Assembly: GCA_965153455.1 (NCBI GenBank)
Contig: OZ234499.1
Span: 9,420,271-9,484,270 of the forward strand
Length of the DNA stretch: 64,000 nt
Reading direction: 5' to 3'
Source: Sphagnum compactum
Lineage: Eukaryota; Bryophyta; Sphagnopsida; Sphagnales
A program made the position numbers and the translations under genes. The notes below the pieces were generated by a model. That model ran no database searches. It was not told where the DNA came from and saw nothing but the letters and a program-made list of their open reading frames with translations. This document shows positions 25,320 to 37,739 of this stretch, piece after piece (position 1 is the first letter of the stretch; every line of letters begins with the position of its first letter).

Positions 25320-26880
25320 GTTGCTTCAATTGTTCAATGTTGGCACTGTACAAAATTCTATTATTAATTGTAGAGGAAATGAAATTTTTATTAATCACTT
25401 GCAACAGATAATTTGCATTTTTGTTTTGGGTCTTCTATTTTCTACAATCACGTTTGTTTTGGGACCGTGGTTTTGTTTTTTAAAACTTCAATTTAAATGC
25501 AATTATGTCTTATGCAGCATCTCCTCCCCAGTCCCTATGTCTCTTTCTTTATATATATTTAGCAATTAAACTCATGAGTAGTTGTGTATTTGAGACTTTT
25601 TAAGAAAACCACTGCTCTATTTGTGCAATCAAGGCTCAACTACCCAACACCACGTTAATGATAGTTTATCAGGCTATATTTTACCTTAAAACAACAGCTA
25701 CACATACATAAATAAATAAATAAATATTTTTGACACGTCCCAATCTATTGGTTGGTGAGAAAATCATTGATGCTGATGATGTATAATTTATTTGAGCTGC
25801 TGAGGGTTTAAGGACATCTTAATCAGGCCTTCCAACAATTATTTTTGATAGGAGGGTGTTTTGCCTGATGATGATGGCCTTCATTTATATGGAATACATG
25901 GCTGATTATTAAAAAATTCTTTTTTTGGAAAATACTTGCATGGTTTAAGTCTCTAGATGGATTTTCCACCGTTCATGAATGACTAAAATAATACCATTAC
26001 AAACACAAAAAATTCACTAACACAAACTAATTCACATTACACTTGGTTAGTGACCATGTCACAAACCTAGGGGGTCCAAAAACCTAGTGCATTTGCAATC
26101 CAAGATTTGCAAAATTATTTAAAGTAGCAAAATGATCCAACCACATATTTCAACAGTTCCAAGGTCCAACTTTAAATGTTAGGGCCAGGGAGATAAATTT
26201 AAGCTCCCCAATCTAGTAAAGAAATTTTTATATCTCATGAATAAATGGTGCAGAAATCTTTATTCTCATAATTTAATGCATAACTGTTTGGCAGATTTGT
26301 GTACATGTACACTGTAAATTTTGGGAAAATTTATATTATCCAATTCCTAAACATGTTTTTTAAATAATATAGTTTATTGATGCCATTACATAAATACATT
26401 TAAGAAATTTGGAATTATATGCAAATACCTGTACAAGACACTGTTTTCTTTTCATTGTGATGTCATGTTGGTGAGCATCCACAAGGAGATTTACCCATGT
26501 TTGGCTATAGAACCACTATGAAAGTAGAAATTGATTGAAATCCTTCCATATCATGGCTACTTGATTGAACAATGTGTAGAAAAATGGTAGTTTTTTAGAG
26601 TTTAAAGACAAAATAATGGCATTTGAACACAATATTATTTTTTGAAAAAAAGGTAATTCTCCAGATGGAGAAAATTCACCACAAAATAAAGAGCTGAAAT
26701 AAAACCTTTAAACGATACATATCATTTAAAGATTTTTATATGTGACTACACTAAATGTCAAAACCATTTTGAACTAGATATTGTGCAACCCCCAAGAACT
26801 AAAAGATTAATCAATAACTACTTGATGTTCTTGCTAATATTGTGTACAAATAATAATTGCAGAAGGTATTTTTCCATGTT
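25320..26880. other. AT-rich intergenic, nothing recognised
   Basis: No convincing frame or repeat beyond short A/T runs. Confidence 0.4.
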
Positions 26881-26889
26881 ACTAATAAC

Positions 26890-27605
26890 TTGTCTACTAG
26901 AAGTGTAACTTTTAACTTTATTTACACAATGAATTATAATGGGTTAGTGTTTTTTTGACATTCTTCAACTATCAACATGGTACATGAGTTAAACCATTAA
27001 CTTTGAACATGTTGAAACCATTACTTAGAAGTTGCATTTTACATTTATCATAATTTATTAAAACACATGTAACAATTTTAAACCCCACATTTATCTTAAA
27101 TTGAATTAATGATTTCTTTCACATCTTTTCAATTATCAACATGTGTACAAGAGTTGAACCATTCACTTTTGATATGTTAAAACCATTACTCACCAATTAC
27201 ATCTTGTTTTAATATAACAAAACACATGTAATTCGATATTTTGTATTTATAATTAAATATTTAATGATTTTTTCACATTTTTTGAATTATCAACATCTTT
27301 ACATGAGTTGAACATTCACATTAAAGTTATTGAAACCACTATTCAAATGTTGCATATTGCATTTATTAATATATATTGAAACACATATAATAACTTAATG
27401 TATCACATTTATATTTGAATGGGTTAATGAATTTTTTCGTCTCTTTTGAACTATTAACATTTGCACATGAGTTGAATCATTCAATTTGAATGTATTAAAT
27501 CCAGTAGCTATGAGTTGCATTTTGCACTCACCACAATTTTTTTAAATGGACATATAAATATTTGGTAGGTCTCATATTTATATTGAAATGGGTTAATGAT
27601 TAGGT
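26890..27605. repeat. Satellite-like tandem array, unit about 160 bp, 4-5 copies
   Basis: The anchor ATCAACATG (last copy ATTAACATT), followed by ACATGAGTTGAAYCATTC-type sequence, occurs at 26971, 27135, 27289 and 27453, giving spacings of 164, 154 and 164 bp. Other landmarks recur in each unit in the same order: a GAAACCATTACT-type word, a TTGCATTTTRCA word, AAACACATGTAA, and GGGTTAATGATTTTTTCACAT. A partial unit precedes the first anchor. Copies are diverged, so the array is old. Confidence 0.75.
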
Positions 27606-27609
27606 CAAA

Positions 27610-29950
27610 ATGTTCATGCATGCAAAGTCAAGATGCATGTAAACCTTTAAATTACAAATTTTCATATATTAAAATTTTGTACATTTATGTAAATTAAAAT
27701 ATATGTTTTTCCTTTTTTTTAAGGCATCATGGACAAGTTTATTATTACAAATATTCATGATGTCACGCCAAGAAAACCTCAAAACAAATCCCTAACTTTT
27801 TTTCCATTTTTTCCTCTTGGTGTATGAAAAACAAATCCATGTTAAGAACAAAGATTAAAAATTTTAATTTAAAAATTTATTATTATTATTATTTTAAAAA
27901 TTATCACTCTTTTATTATTTATTATTTCTATTTAAAACATGAATTATCAATTTCTTTAAACTTGTTTTGATACAAATTTAAATTTAAATATTTAAAGATG
28001 AATTATGAATTTCATTTTTAAAAATAAAATAAATGAATGCATTATAAATGGTGATAAGAATAATGACATCATCCACAAGAAAATTTAGCCATGCTTTGGC
28101 TATAAGCCATATATGGAGGTAAAAAATTGTTAAAATATTTATATATTTTGGCTACAAGTCCTAGAACCCATTGTAAAATTACATAATGTAAAATAAATAA
28201 AGATGTAAAATAAAATATTAATTTTTTTCTTAAAATCTAAAAACTATTTTGATATGTTTCAAAATGGTGGAAATTCACCACAAAAAACTCAATTACATCA
28301 TTAATATTTATTTTAAGTTTTCAAACAAATTGGATAAGGCTTATAGTAATCTCAAAGATTGAGCTTAAAAGTTTTCAAATACATTTGATGTTCGAATTGT
28401 TTATGTGTTTAATGTTGGAATTATTAGAATTACTTTTAAACTTTTACTCATTAAAAGGAACATTTCTTTTTTTTAATTTTTATTTCAGATTTTTGGCATT
28501 TTTTTTTGTTGTTTACATTTTTCCTTGAATTTGCACTATGTTTTCCATTTTTTCCCAACAAGAATTGCCAAGGGAAGAAAATTTTACAAAGCAACAAAAA
28601 TGTAAATTAAATTTTTATATCATTAAAAGCTATTAATAATATGTTCCGATTTTTTTTCAAAGTTGTGTAATTAATCATTTGTATTAGGGCATGTTTTATT
28701 TTGTTACAAAAATATGGTCTTGACAATTAAATGGTCATACTGACTATCTAATTAATGTTTCTTTTTGTGGCATTTTTGCCAATTTTAAGGGGACAACAAC
28801 ATCAAGAAAGACTTTTTTAATCAAAGTTTAAAATATATAGTGTCAATTTTTTACAATAAAATATAGTATGCAATTCTACAAAAAAAGGACATGTTACTTT
28901 ATGTATTGAAAATAAAATTGTAAAAAAATTAATGAATTCATTTTTGAATTGATTTTGAATTTACAAAAATCCTAGATCAAATTAACCAAAAAGAGATTTG
29001 TAGATATATTCATGACACATAATTTCAATTTTTTTAACATTTAAAATTTATTTTTTGTAAATTATATTTATGTTTTGGAATACATTATTGAATAAGCTTC
29101 ATGATCATCCTTTTATTTGTAGCATTTGAATAAATTTTGGAAAAAAAAACTTATGTTAAAGTTTCAATTTCCTAAACAATTTCATGCCAACAACAATAAA
29201 CTTAAACTTTTTTTTTCTTTGTTAATAAAGTTTTGAAAGTGGTTTGATAATGAAGACCTTAGTGTGCTTCTATGAAGTCTTGGGTTTAATCTTTGATGGA
29301 TGTTTGCATTTTCGGACAAATGGAATTTACAAACATGTACATCATAGTGAATATACAAACGTGTACATCATGGTGACTGACATCAAATTTGTTTTTGAAG
29401 AAATCAGAAAAAAAAAACTTTGGAAAATTTTCACAATATGTAATAAAATACAATCCATGATTCCAAGATTCGGAGATTATTTTTTTTTGGGTATGATGAC
29501 GTGGCACGTAATTCCATGTCATATTAAGTTGGGACCTCATATATTTATGTCATAATTTTAAAATTAAAAATTATCTAGTGCAACATGTGACTATCCAAAA
29601 CAACTAAAAATCATTTCACTAAAAATGTCTTAATCAACTAGTCTTTTTTTGTGAAAACCATATGGGTTGCATATTAGCCAATTTTGTCCCATTTCACTAA
29701 AAACCTAGTGAATTTGGGTACTTAAAAAGAACAAGATTTCTTCTTGTGTTAAAGAACTACTAATAACACATGGAAAAAATGAACATTGAGGAAAAAAGGA
29801 AAAGAAAAAATAAATGCCATCACATGTTGGGAAACAAGTTCACATGTTGAAGCTAAATAGGTACAATTCATATGTTCAAACATGTCAAATGTAAGAATTT
29901 TATTTTATTTTAAAGAAGAGTTAAAAAATAAGATTTATAAGAAGGTGATC
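27610..29950. other. AT-rich intergenic
   Basis: Very A/T-rich with homopolymer runs and a (TTA)n run near 27882. The only open frames above 80 codons (29244-29555 + and 29286-29540 -) overlap on opposite strands and are compositionally biased. Nothing recognised. Confidence 0.4.
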
Positions 29951-30053
29951 CAAGTTACCCTTTCAAATTGAGGTGCATTATCGATCATGGTTGAACAACT
30001 TGGGCAAATGAATCTATATTCCTTATCAACCAGTTCTTGGCCTTGGGATGGCT

Positions 30054-31022
30054 TTAAGCATTTTTGCAAAAATGCTCTAAACTGGATCTGCATCCATTGG
30101 TCAAACAGCTAATTGGAAATTCCCATTGTGACCCAAAATCCCAAAAAGCTTGATATTCTTCAAACTTTGCCCCATGCCAAGGCTCATAAATGTTCAAGGG
30201 TTGTTCAATCACTTTCCCAAACCAACGATTCTTTTGTTGCCAAACTTCAAGCAATTCATAACAATTTGTTTTCTTCAAAAAAACATGCTTGCAAGTCAGG
30301 GGATGAATAAAAGGTAGTCAAATATCAACTTGGTGTCCTTACAAGGTTTTTGGCAAAAGACACAATTCTCACAACATATACCACAATTGTGTTATAACTT
30401 CACACCAAATAGGCATTCAAATTTCAATGTTTTTACTACTTTGTAGATGTCCTTAAAACTTGGGACCAATAGTTATGGTGGGTGAATTTTACCAAATTTT
30501 CCATTGGAAACCAACTCCATTTCATTAATTTTTTCATCCCTTGTTGTTCATAATATTTCAAAAGTTTGTCCCATGAAGATGGGGTTTGCACTTTAGTTGA
30601 ATTCCAACCTACACCCAATGCCATTACACACCACTAAAAATAAACTATTTAAAAAAAATTTAAATCATGCATGAATGGATTGATCAATTAGTCATGTGTT
30701 TAAGCCTACCTGCGAAAACAAATAGTGGGCAAGTCTCATAAATGAGTAGTCTGCTACATCATTAATATATGCCAATCCACCAAATACTCATGTTAGAACA
30801 AGCTTGTATTGAAGTGTGATTGGGGTTTTTGCTTCATCCATGTGTCTTTGAAATTCCATGACTTGGTTTGTGATCCAAGGTCATTTTTCCACCACATAGA
30901 GCTAAAAGCAACCCATCAATGAAACCAACACCTTTTTGAACAACATCTAGTATGGCTTCAACATCATCTCCATCAATGCTTGAAGGGGAGAAATGTCCAT
31001 GAACTAAAGAAACACCTTCCAA
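30054..31022 (-). pseudogene. Unrecognised decayed coding region
   Basis: Reading the - strand from high to low coordinates, three segments look protein-derived: 31022-30834 (contains VEAILDVVQKGVGFIDGLLL), 30624-30436 (contains SSWDKLLKYYEQQGMKKL) and 30278-30054 (contains VWQQKNRWFGKVIEQP). They lie in different frames and are separated by stops, including an in-frame TGA just upstream of the first. I do not recognise the family. A decayed transposon protein is the likeliest source, but a degraded host gene or exons with missed introns cannot be excluded. Confidence 0.35.
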
Positions 31023-31229
31023 TGTAAGGGAGAAATTTTTTCAATTGAAGGAAGAAACCTTTGTGTTGGCCTTTGTTGGCACAACATCAAAATGTGTCTT
31101 TCATGACTACATTTGTAGTCATATATACAAAACAACTACATATCTAACTAGTCAAATAAGATGTATCACATAGGACATTTAGTCATGTAATCACAAACAT
31201 GGATATGATTATGATTTTTGTGATTACAT

Positions 31230-34000
31230 AGTCAAAAAGGACATCTAATTAATTAATATATTTGATATAGATTTTAAATATTAATATTAATGATCACAAT
31301 AATAATCATATATAATTTCATTATCTTCATCATATGAGTTTTCGACAAATGTAACTACCTAGGAAAGGTTGGGTAGTTTAGGTAAGTAGAACATTCGATC
31401 AACAGTTCATCATTGACCACCATTCTGTCAATTTGTGAAGTTTGATCCTTGGATCACAAGGATGGAAATTAACTTGTTTACCAACAAACTTCCCCATGTG
31501 TTGTGAAAACAAAATGGGGCACACATTTCATTAACCCATTTTTCATTCAAAATGTTGCACAAGTGTCAACTTTTATATTTAATTTTCTACTTGATATTTT
31601 GTCCAATGAAAAAATTGAAAGTTCATTTTTAATGTTTTTTGAATGATGTAAAAATTTATATTTATTTCCTTTTCAAAATGGGAACTTAACTGAACAAAAA
31701 AAACACTTGAATTTTGTTATTTAATAAAATTTCAATGATTATTTTTTATAAAATTCAAGGACATGATTTATAAATGGAAAATATTTTATGGCTAACACTA
31801 TAATAAATAAACAACATATCTCCCATATTTTAAACTTTTTTATTTGATTAAAAAATTAGATTATATAATATTCAAATATAATATATATCAATAGATCCTA
31901 AATATTTTACATTTAATAAAAATATAATTAAAAAATTTAATCTAATATTATTTATGATGTAAAGTATTAGTCTAAATATTAAATTTTAATTTACAACATA
32001 TCAAATATTGTTACGTAACACATAATTTTATGTTGCACAAATTTCAACTTTAATATTTAATATCTTATGGATATTTAAATCCAAATGACAATATTAAAAA
32101 TTCATTATTTATATATTTTCAATGTACACAGTCTTTTTTCTTTTCTTTTTTCAAAAATAAAAACTTATTTGAACAAAAAATCATTTAAATTTTATTATTT
32201 GATTGGATTTCAATGATCTTTTTTTCAATAACAAAGACTCATGATCAAGCAAATGATTTATAAATGGGAATTTGGATATATTTTATGGCTATCATAATAA
32301 ATAAATGGTATATTGCCCACATTTTAAGACTTGTATTTGATTAAATTACTACATTATACAATTTTGATCTATGAAAAATCATAAGTTTAGTAATAAATTT
32401 GATTCTGATGTATAATATATAAATTATGATATATAATATTTAAAAATGGATCATAAATTTTTATATTTAATTATATATATATATAATATCGACTATATTA
32501 TTTACGATGCACAATATTAACTAATTATTAATTGTTAATTTATAACATATCAAGTAATGCCATATATTAATTATTTTATGGATTTGTTAAGAGGATTCAC
32601 AATTCTCATGGTATTTAACATTGGCAAAAATGTGTTTTGTAAGATTTATTTATGTAATTAAAAAATAGAAATCACCTCTAAAGCTAAAAGCATGGTTAGG
32701 TGGTTCAAAAGTGGCATTTGAAAGTCCTTAATTTAACACTAGCAATTTTTTTGCAGTTTAAATAATTATCAAACCATAAATTCTATAATTATCCCCTATG
32801 TTTTCAATCATAAATATTAAGAAACCAACCTATGAATATCCCTAAACATGTGATTGATCAAAAAATTGATGCAAAAGCTTAAATTTTTTAATGTGAAATG
32901 CATTTTCAAGGATACAAATTCACTAAAATCACGTCATTTAAAACTTTTAAAAATCATTCATATATATATATATATGGAAAGTTTCAATGCACTTCACTAA
33001 AAACTTATTCATTTGATGATGTTTTATTTTTTATTTTTTATTTTGACACTACTTTGACATTTTTTTTGAGTCCACATTTTTCATTTTTTCTATGTGACAG
33101 ATGTAGTGTTGTCATTTCAAAAGTCCATTACAAGTCCATAATCTACGTAAAATTCATCCAAATCTTTTATGATGGTTCCCATTAAAATCTATGACAACAT
33201 GAATGATTAAAAAATTGATAATGTTAATTTTGAATATGGCTTTAAATTTTATGTTTGTATGTAATAAAAAAAAATTACAAATGTGATAGTCTAAATTATC
33301 CACCTGTTCATGTTTTCACCCCTGAGAAGATTTAGTTAAGTATGTTATAAATTAAATATGAAATAAATAAAATTTCATCAACATTTTATAATCATGAATA
33401 CAAAAAAAAGGCAACTTATAGAAATTTGATTATTATTATTATTATTATTTGCCTTCACATTGAAAGACCTTCTAAAATGATCATTTTCATGTTAAAAAAT
33501 TTAATTTGAAATTTTTTTGGGCCAAATTTCATGAGTATAATTTAGTTGCTAAATATTGGTAACATATTGGAAACTATTTATATATATTTTTTAAATGATT
33601 AAAATTTCTTTAAAATATATATTTGAAAGAATAAAATTATGTGAAATTAAATATTGAATTTTTATGAATATTGTATTATCAATATGTAAAATTCAAACAT
33701 GTTATTAATTTTTTTTAAACTTGTACTATGACAAAGTTAGTAAGGTATTACATTTGCACTAATTATGTTTTCCAAGGTTATATTGAAGGTATTTAAATTA
33801 AAAATAGAATAATTCCTCTCCTTTAAACTAGGATAAAAAGGGTGCATAATCAATAGGTTGTTAATTCATAAATTGTAGCTAACATGTAGTCATGTAGTTG
33901 CAAGTTGACATGTAGTCATGTGGTTGCAATATAGTCACATTTTTATTGCATCATAGTCACAAATTAATGACTCTAGCATAATAAGACTACATGACTAAAA
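31230..34000. other. Very AT-rich intergenic
   Basis: Long A/T-dominated stretch with (AT)n near 32471 and 32962 and (ATT)n near 33432. No coding potential beyond a 95-codon low-complexity frame at 32898-33185, which I do not accept as a gene. Confidence 0.4.
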
Positions 34001-34249
34001 CTAGGACAAAATCATAAAATGTTTAGTTAAACACATTTTGGCATTACTTTTTACCAAGTTAAACGTCAATAGAAGGTTGAATTTGAAACAAGTTTCCCAC
34101 TAAAAATAAGGAACATGCATCTTTTTAACCTTGTTTTATGTGGGCAGTCCATCCCATGTTTCATCATATGGAACTTCAATTTAACTTATAAATTTCCAAT
34201 TTCTCTTATCCATAATAATTGCGTAGTGTAGGCTTCTTTCACAACGTTT

Positions 34250-34980
34250 GGGCATCCATCATGACATGATGCATCAATTTGGACATAAATGTAGCCCCAC
34301 ATCACATCAAAATACGGTTAACCTAGGGTCAACTTACGTCAAAATGATGTTGAATTGTTCGAAAGATAATGAAGGCAATTAAAAATCACGTGATTTGGTT
34401 GATTCAAACCCTGTGGTGACCTAAAAAACTTTTAGTTGCCACAATCTTGTAGTGATAAAAAAAATTCACACAACAACCAATTTTTTTTGAACATCACTGA
34501 ATTTTTTATGGGCAATTAAGAAATTAATTTTCAATTTCAACAATGGAAATTAAACCATGGTCCATCAGACGGTTCACATTTTTTGGGCAACAACCAAATT
34601 GTTTTTGGGCATGACCAAAAAAAAAACATCAAATTTTTCGGTTGCCAAATGTGGCCACCAAAAATTGGTGAATGAAATTTATTGGGCAATGAAAAAAATT
34701 GAATGGATGGATCAGCATCCATTATTGATTGGATGACTAAAATTTTTCAAGTAGCTTGCAAAATTTTCTTTTGGAGCAAATTAGAAAAAAATTCGGTTGC
34801 CCAATTTGGCAACCAAAAATTGGTGACCAAAAAAATTTGGTCTCCCAATTTAGTGATAGCAAAATTGGGAAACTGAAAATTTTTGGCCACCCAGGTCAAT
34901 GATAGGAAAATTGGACGACTAAAATTTTTTGGTTGCCAGAACTGGTCTAACTGAAAATTTTCAATCACCGAAAGAAATGA
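34250..34980 (+). repeat. Dispersed repeat family R2, copy 2
   Basis: Aligns in order with 19155-19690: GCATCAATTTGGACATAAAT, a CCAC/CCCA..TCACATCAAAATA block, two GTCAAC words, ACGTCAAAAT, and a CAAACCCTGTGGTGACCTAA block. The right part expands into the 45 bp tandem array annotated separately. Confidence 0.55.
34570..34975. repeat. Degenerate 45 bp tandem repeat
   Basis: Anchors CGGTTGCCCAAT, TGGTCTCCCAAT, TGGCCACCCAGG and TGGTTGCCAGAA start at 34794, 34838, 34884 and 34930, a period of 44-46 bp. Looser copies extend left to about 34570. On the - strand the unit reads as about 15 codons with a recurring F/L-W-x-P-x-(F/W) pattern. A 90-codon frame (34747-35019) stays open across four units. 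Confidence 0.6.
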
Positions 34981-35029
34981 TCGACATTTGGACACATTTA
35001 TTTGTCCAAACATGTCCAAACAAATGTTG

Positions 35030-37390
35030 AGATGACGATGGATTTAATTTTTGTGCATCATGTCGATTTTGACAGCCATGGCATAATATAATAAAGTTTT
35101 TTAAACAAGTAGTAAATGGTGAGGAAGTGGAAACATAAAATAGTAAAAGAGCACATTATATTTGTATCCGCAAGTGGAGCAATAATCAATATCCTTTAGG
35201 ATCTAACAAAAAAAAAATGAAAAAAATAATAGTACAGTTTTGTGTTTTGGAAAATGGTCATGGTGGGGCTTCAAAACCTTGGATTAAAATGTAAAATGAA
35301 CTTCTAAAATGATTTGCAAGTTGGATATCTTCTCCATCTTCAACCACAATGATAACAACAATAATTTAGTAGCAATAATTTATATGTTGGAACTAGATGA
35401 TGATCAATTTCCTAGCTTATTACCTTTAATGTTTATTTTGTAGCAAAAAAAATTGGAAACAAATTGATTGTTGCTCTTAATTTCCAACAACTTCTTCTTT
35501 GCTTTTGTGTGTAGTTGATTTGTGCTATGATTATAGTAACAACTTTATGATGCATCAAGGGCTACTACAACAACCATAGTCATGTGGGCTAATCTTCTTG
35601 CCAACTCCTCACCAACCAATTGATCATGTTTGATAAAAACTCCAAGTAGTCATGACTTTTTCAATAATATGAAATTTGGTGAATATTAAATGTAGTTAAA
35701 CAAGCTCAAGTCTTGCAACAACACTTCATGGCAATACTAACATAATTGTTTTTTCACAAAATGCAACCACATACATTTGGATTGGTTGAAATGTGAGCCA
35801 CAAGGAAGCACAATTTGACAAACTAGCCACAATACTCATTATCTTTGAACCCATTGCAGCTAGATTGAAAAAAAAATTGCAATTACATTCAACAAGTACT
35901 AATAGTAGCATTAGAGCACTAATAGCAATTTTCAACATCTTAGTTGCAAGCCAATGCTTTCCTAATGTTTTGTAAAAAAAAATAAATTATATACACAACA
36001 ATATTAATGTAAAGAAGATTTAATGGCAACAAAAGAGGGGGAAAAAATGCCTTTAGATCCAAGCTCAATTGGGTCCACATCTTGTGTTTTCATAACTTAA
36101 GTATTATGCATAGACATCTCCCCTACATAGACAATCTTCACTATTACAAATATTTGTTTTACGTTGGTTATTATGATTGAAATTTTAATCAAAACAGACA
36201 AGGGACAATATTGTCTTTAGTCAAATCAAACCAATCTTTTATGCCAAAAACTTGACTATGTTTTTGACTAAAATAATTGTTTGAAATGACTAAAGTGACT
36301 AAATGTACTAGTTGAGATGGTTGTATGAAATGACCAAAATGATTGAAACTATTAATTAACATGGCAAAATTAATTTAATTTAAAATTAATATTATGTTTT
36401 ATAAAAAAATTCCAAATTAAACTATGGATGAATCCAAAAGCACATTTGACCTATGACTATATTGTTGAATTTTATTTTATTTATTTCTTCTTCTTTGAGT
36501 TTGACAAGAACAATTTCTCAAAATGATGTCACAAACACGTCTTGTTCACAATAAGGTTTGAACCTTCACCTCCTTGCCCACAAACCAAGGCATTTACCAT
36601 CCAACCATCACATCACATGGTGATATAATCATTGCAAAAAATATAACACATAGTTTTTCCCACCATCCCCCATTGTCACCTACTAGCTCCCTTATTTTCT
36701 TATAATTCATCATCCCCACCATTGGGCTAAACCAAAAAATCTTGTTGGTTGAACTTAAAAATTACCAAGGATGCCCATATTTAAAATGCCCGAGGGTCAA
36801 CATTCCACCTTGGGACATACCTTAGACATCTTGCCCAATCTTGGCACATATGATTTTATGTGTTTTTGTGTGATTTTGTGGTGAACATGTACTATAGTCT
36901 AACACTTATTGCATATGGACAACCTTGAAAAGAAAAGGAAAAGTAAATTAAAAAGATTGCATGCAATTTATTTTTCATATTTGGGAAGATGTGCACAAAA
37001 GCCCATCTTTTGTAGTGGCAATGAAGTCTAAACTTTTTTTACTCATTAACCAAGTCCTTTTTGGTACCATTTTTCAAACTTTTTAGTAAGCTAAATAAAA
37101 CTATATAACCCTAATTTGGTTAACATCATACAAATGACATAATTTTAAAAAAAATATTAAATATCAAAATTTGGTAATTTTTAAAAAATCATAATTAAAA
37201 TTTCAAATATATTGGATTATGGATTCAAAAGGTATAATTTGTCATTCTAGGTTCCTATAAACTATTTGCAAGATTGCATATGAATGGGAGCTTGGTCATG
37301 CAAGCAAGGACATCAGTTTTTATTGCATGCATTCCAAGAGGTTGAATTGAATTGTTCACTTAGTGATGAGGCCCAAAGATGCGAGCATCG
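35030..37390. other. AT-rich intergenic, nothing recognised
   Basis: No supported gene or clear repeat. Short frames at 35726-35975 overlap on both strands. Confidence 0.4.
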
Positions 37391-37394
37391 CACA

Positions 37395-37730
37395 TTTCAT
37401 AGAAGGAAAATAGGCATGATTCTTGTTTTGCTATGAAGGGAATTTTCCAAATGGGAGTTATTGTTCATGTCTTAACAATTAAGAATGTATTTTAAAAGAA
37501 AAAATTGATTTACCTTTTACACCACTTTTGTAAAGGAGAAACATTTGTGATTGCCACTTTGTTACAAAAGAAACTTTCAAAATGAAAGATATCGTTCGTA
37601 TTTCTTAATGATAAGGAATGCATTCCAACATGAAAAAATGCCTTTCCTTACACACCACTTTTAGAAAGGAAAATAAAGTCGTGATTGTTTGTTAAAAAGG
37701 AATTTTTTTCCAAAAGAAACTTTTTAAATG
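37395..37730. repeat. Tandem repeat, period about 133 bp, nearly 3 copies
   Basis: The landmark ACCACTTTTGTAAAGGA at 37521 recurs as ACCACTTTTAGAAAGGA at 37654. The following words (GTGATT, TTGTTA, AAAAGAAACTTT) and preceding words (TTAA..ATAAGGAATG) recur with the same spacing. A third, partial copy begins at about 37395 and a fourth fragment ends at about 37730. Confidence 0.65.
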
Positions 37731-37739
37731 CTCCTTTGT

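Noticed and set aside
26890-27605. CRISPR-like array
   Set aside because: Repeats are diverged units of about 160 bp with no unique spacers, and the genome is a plant's.
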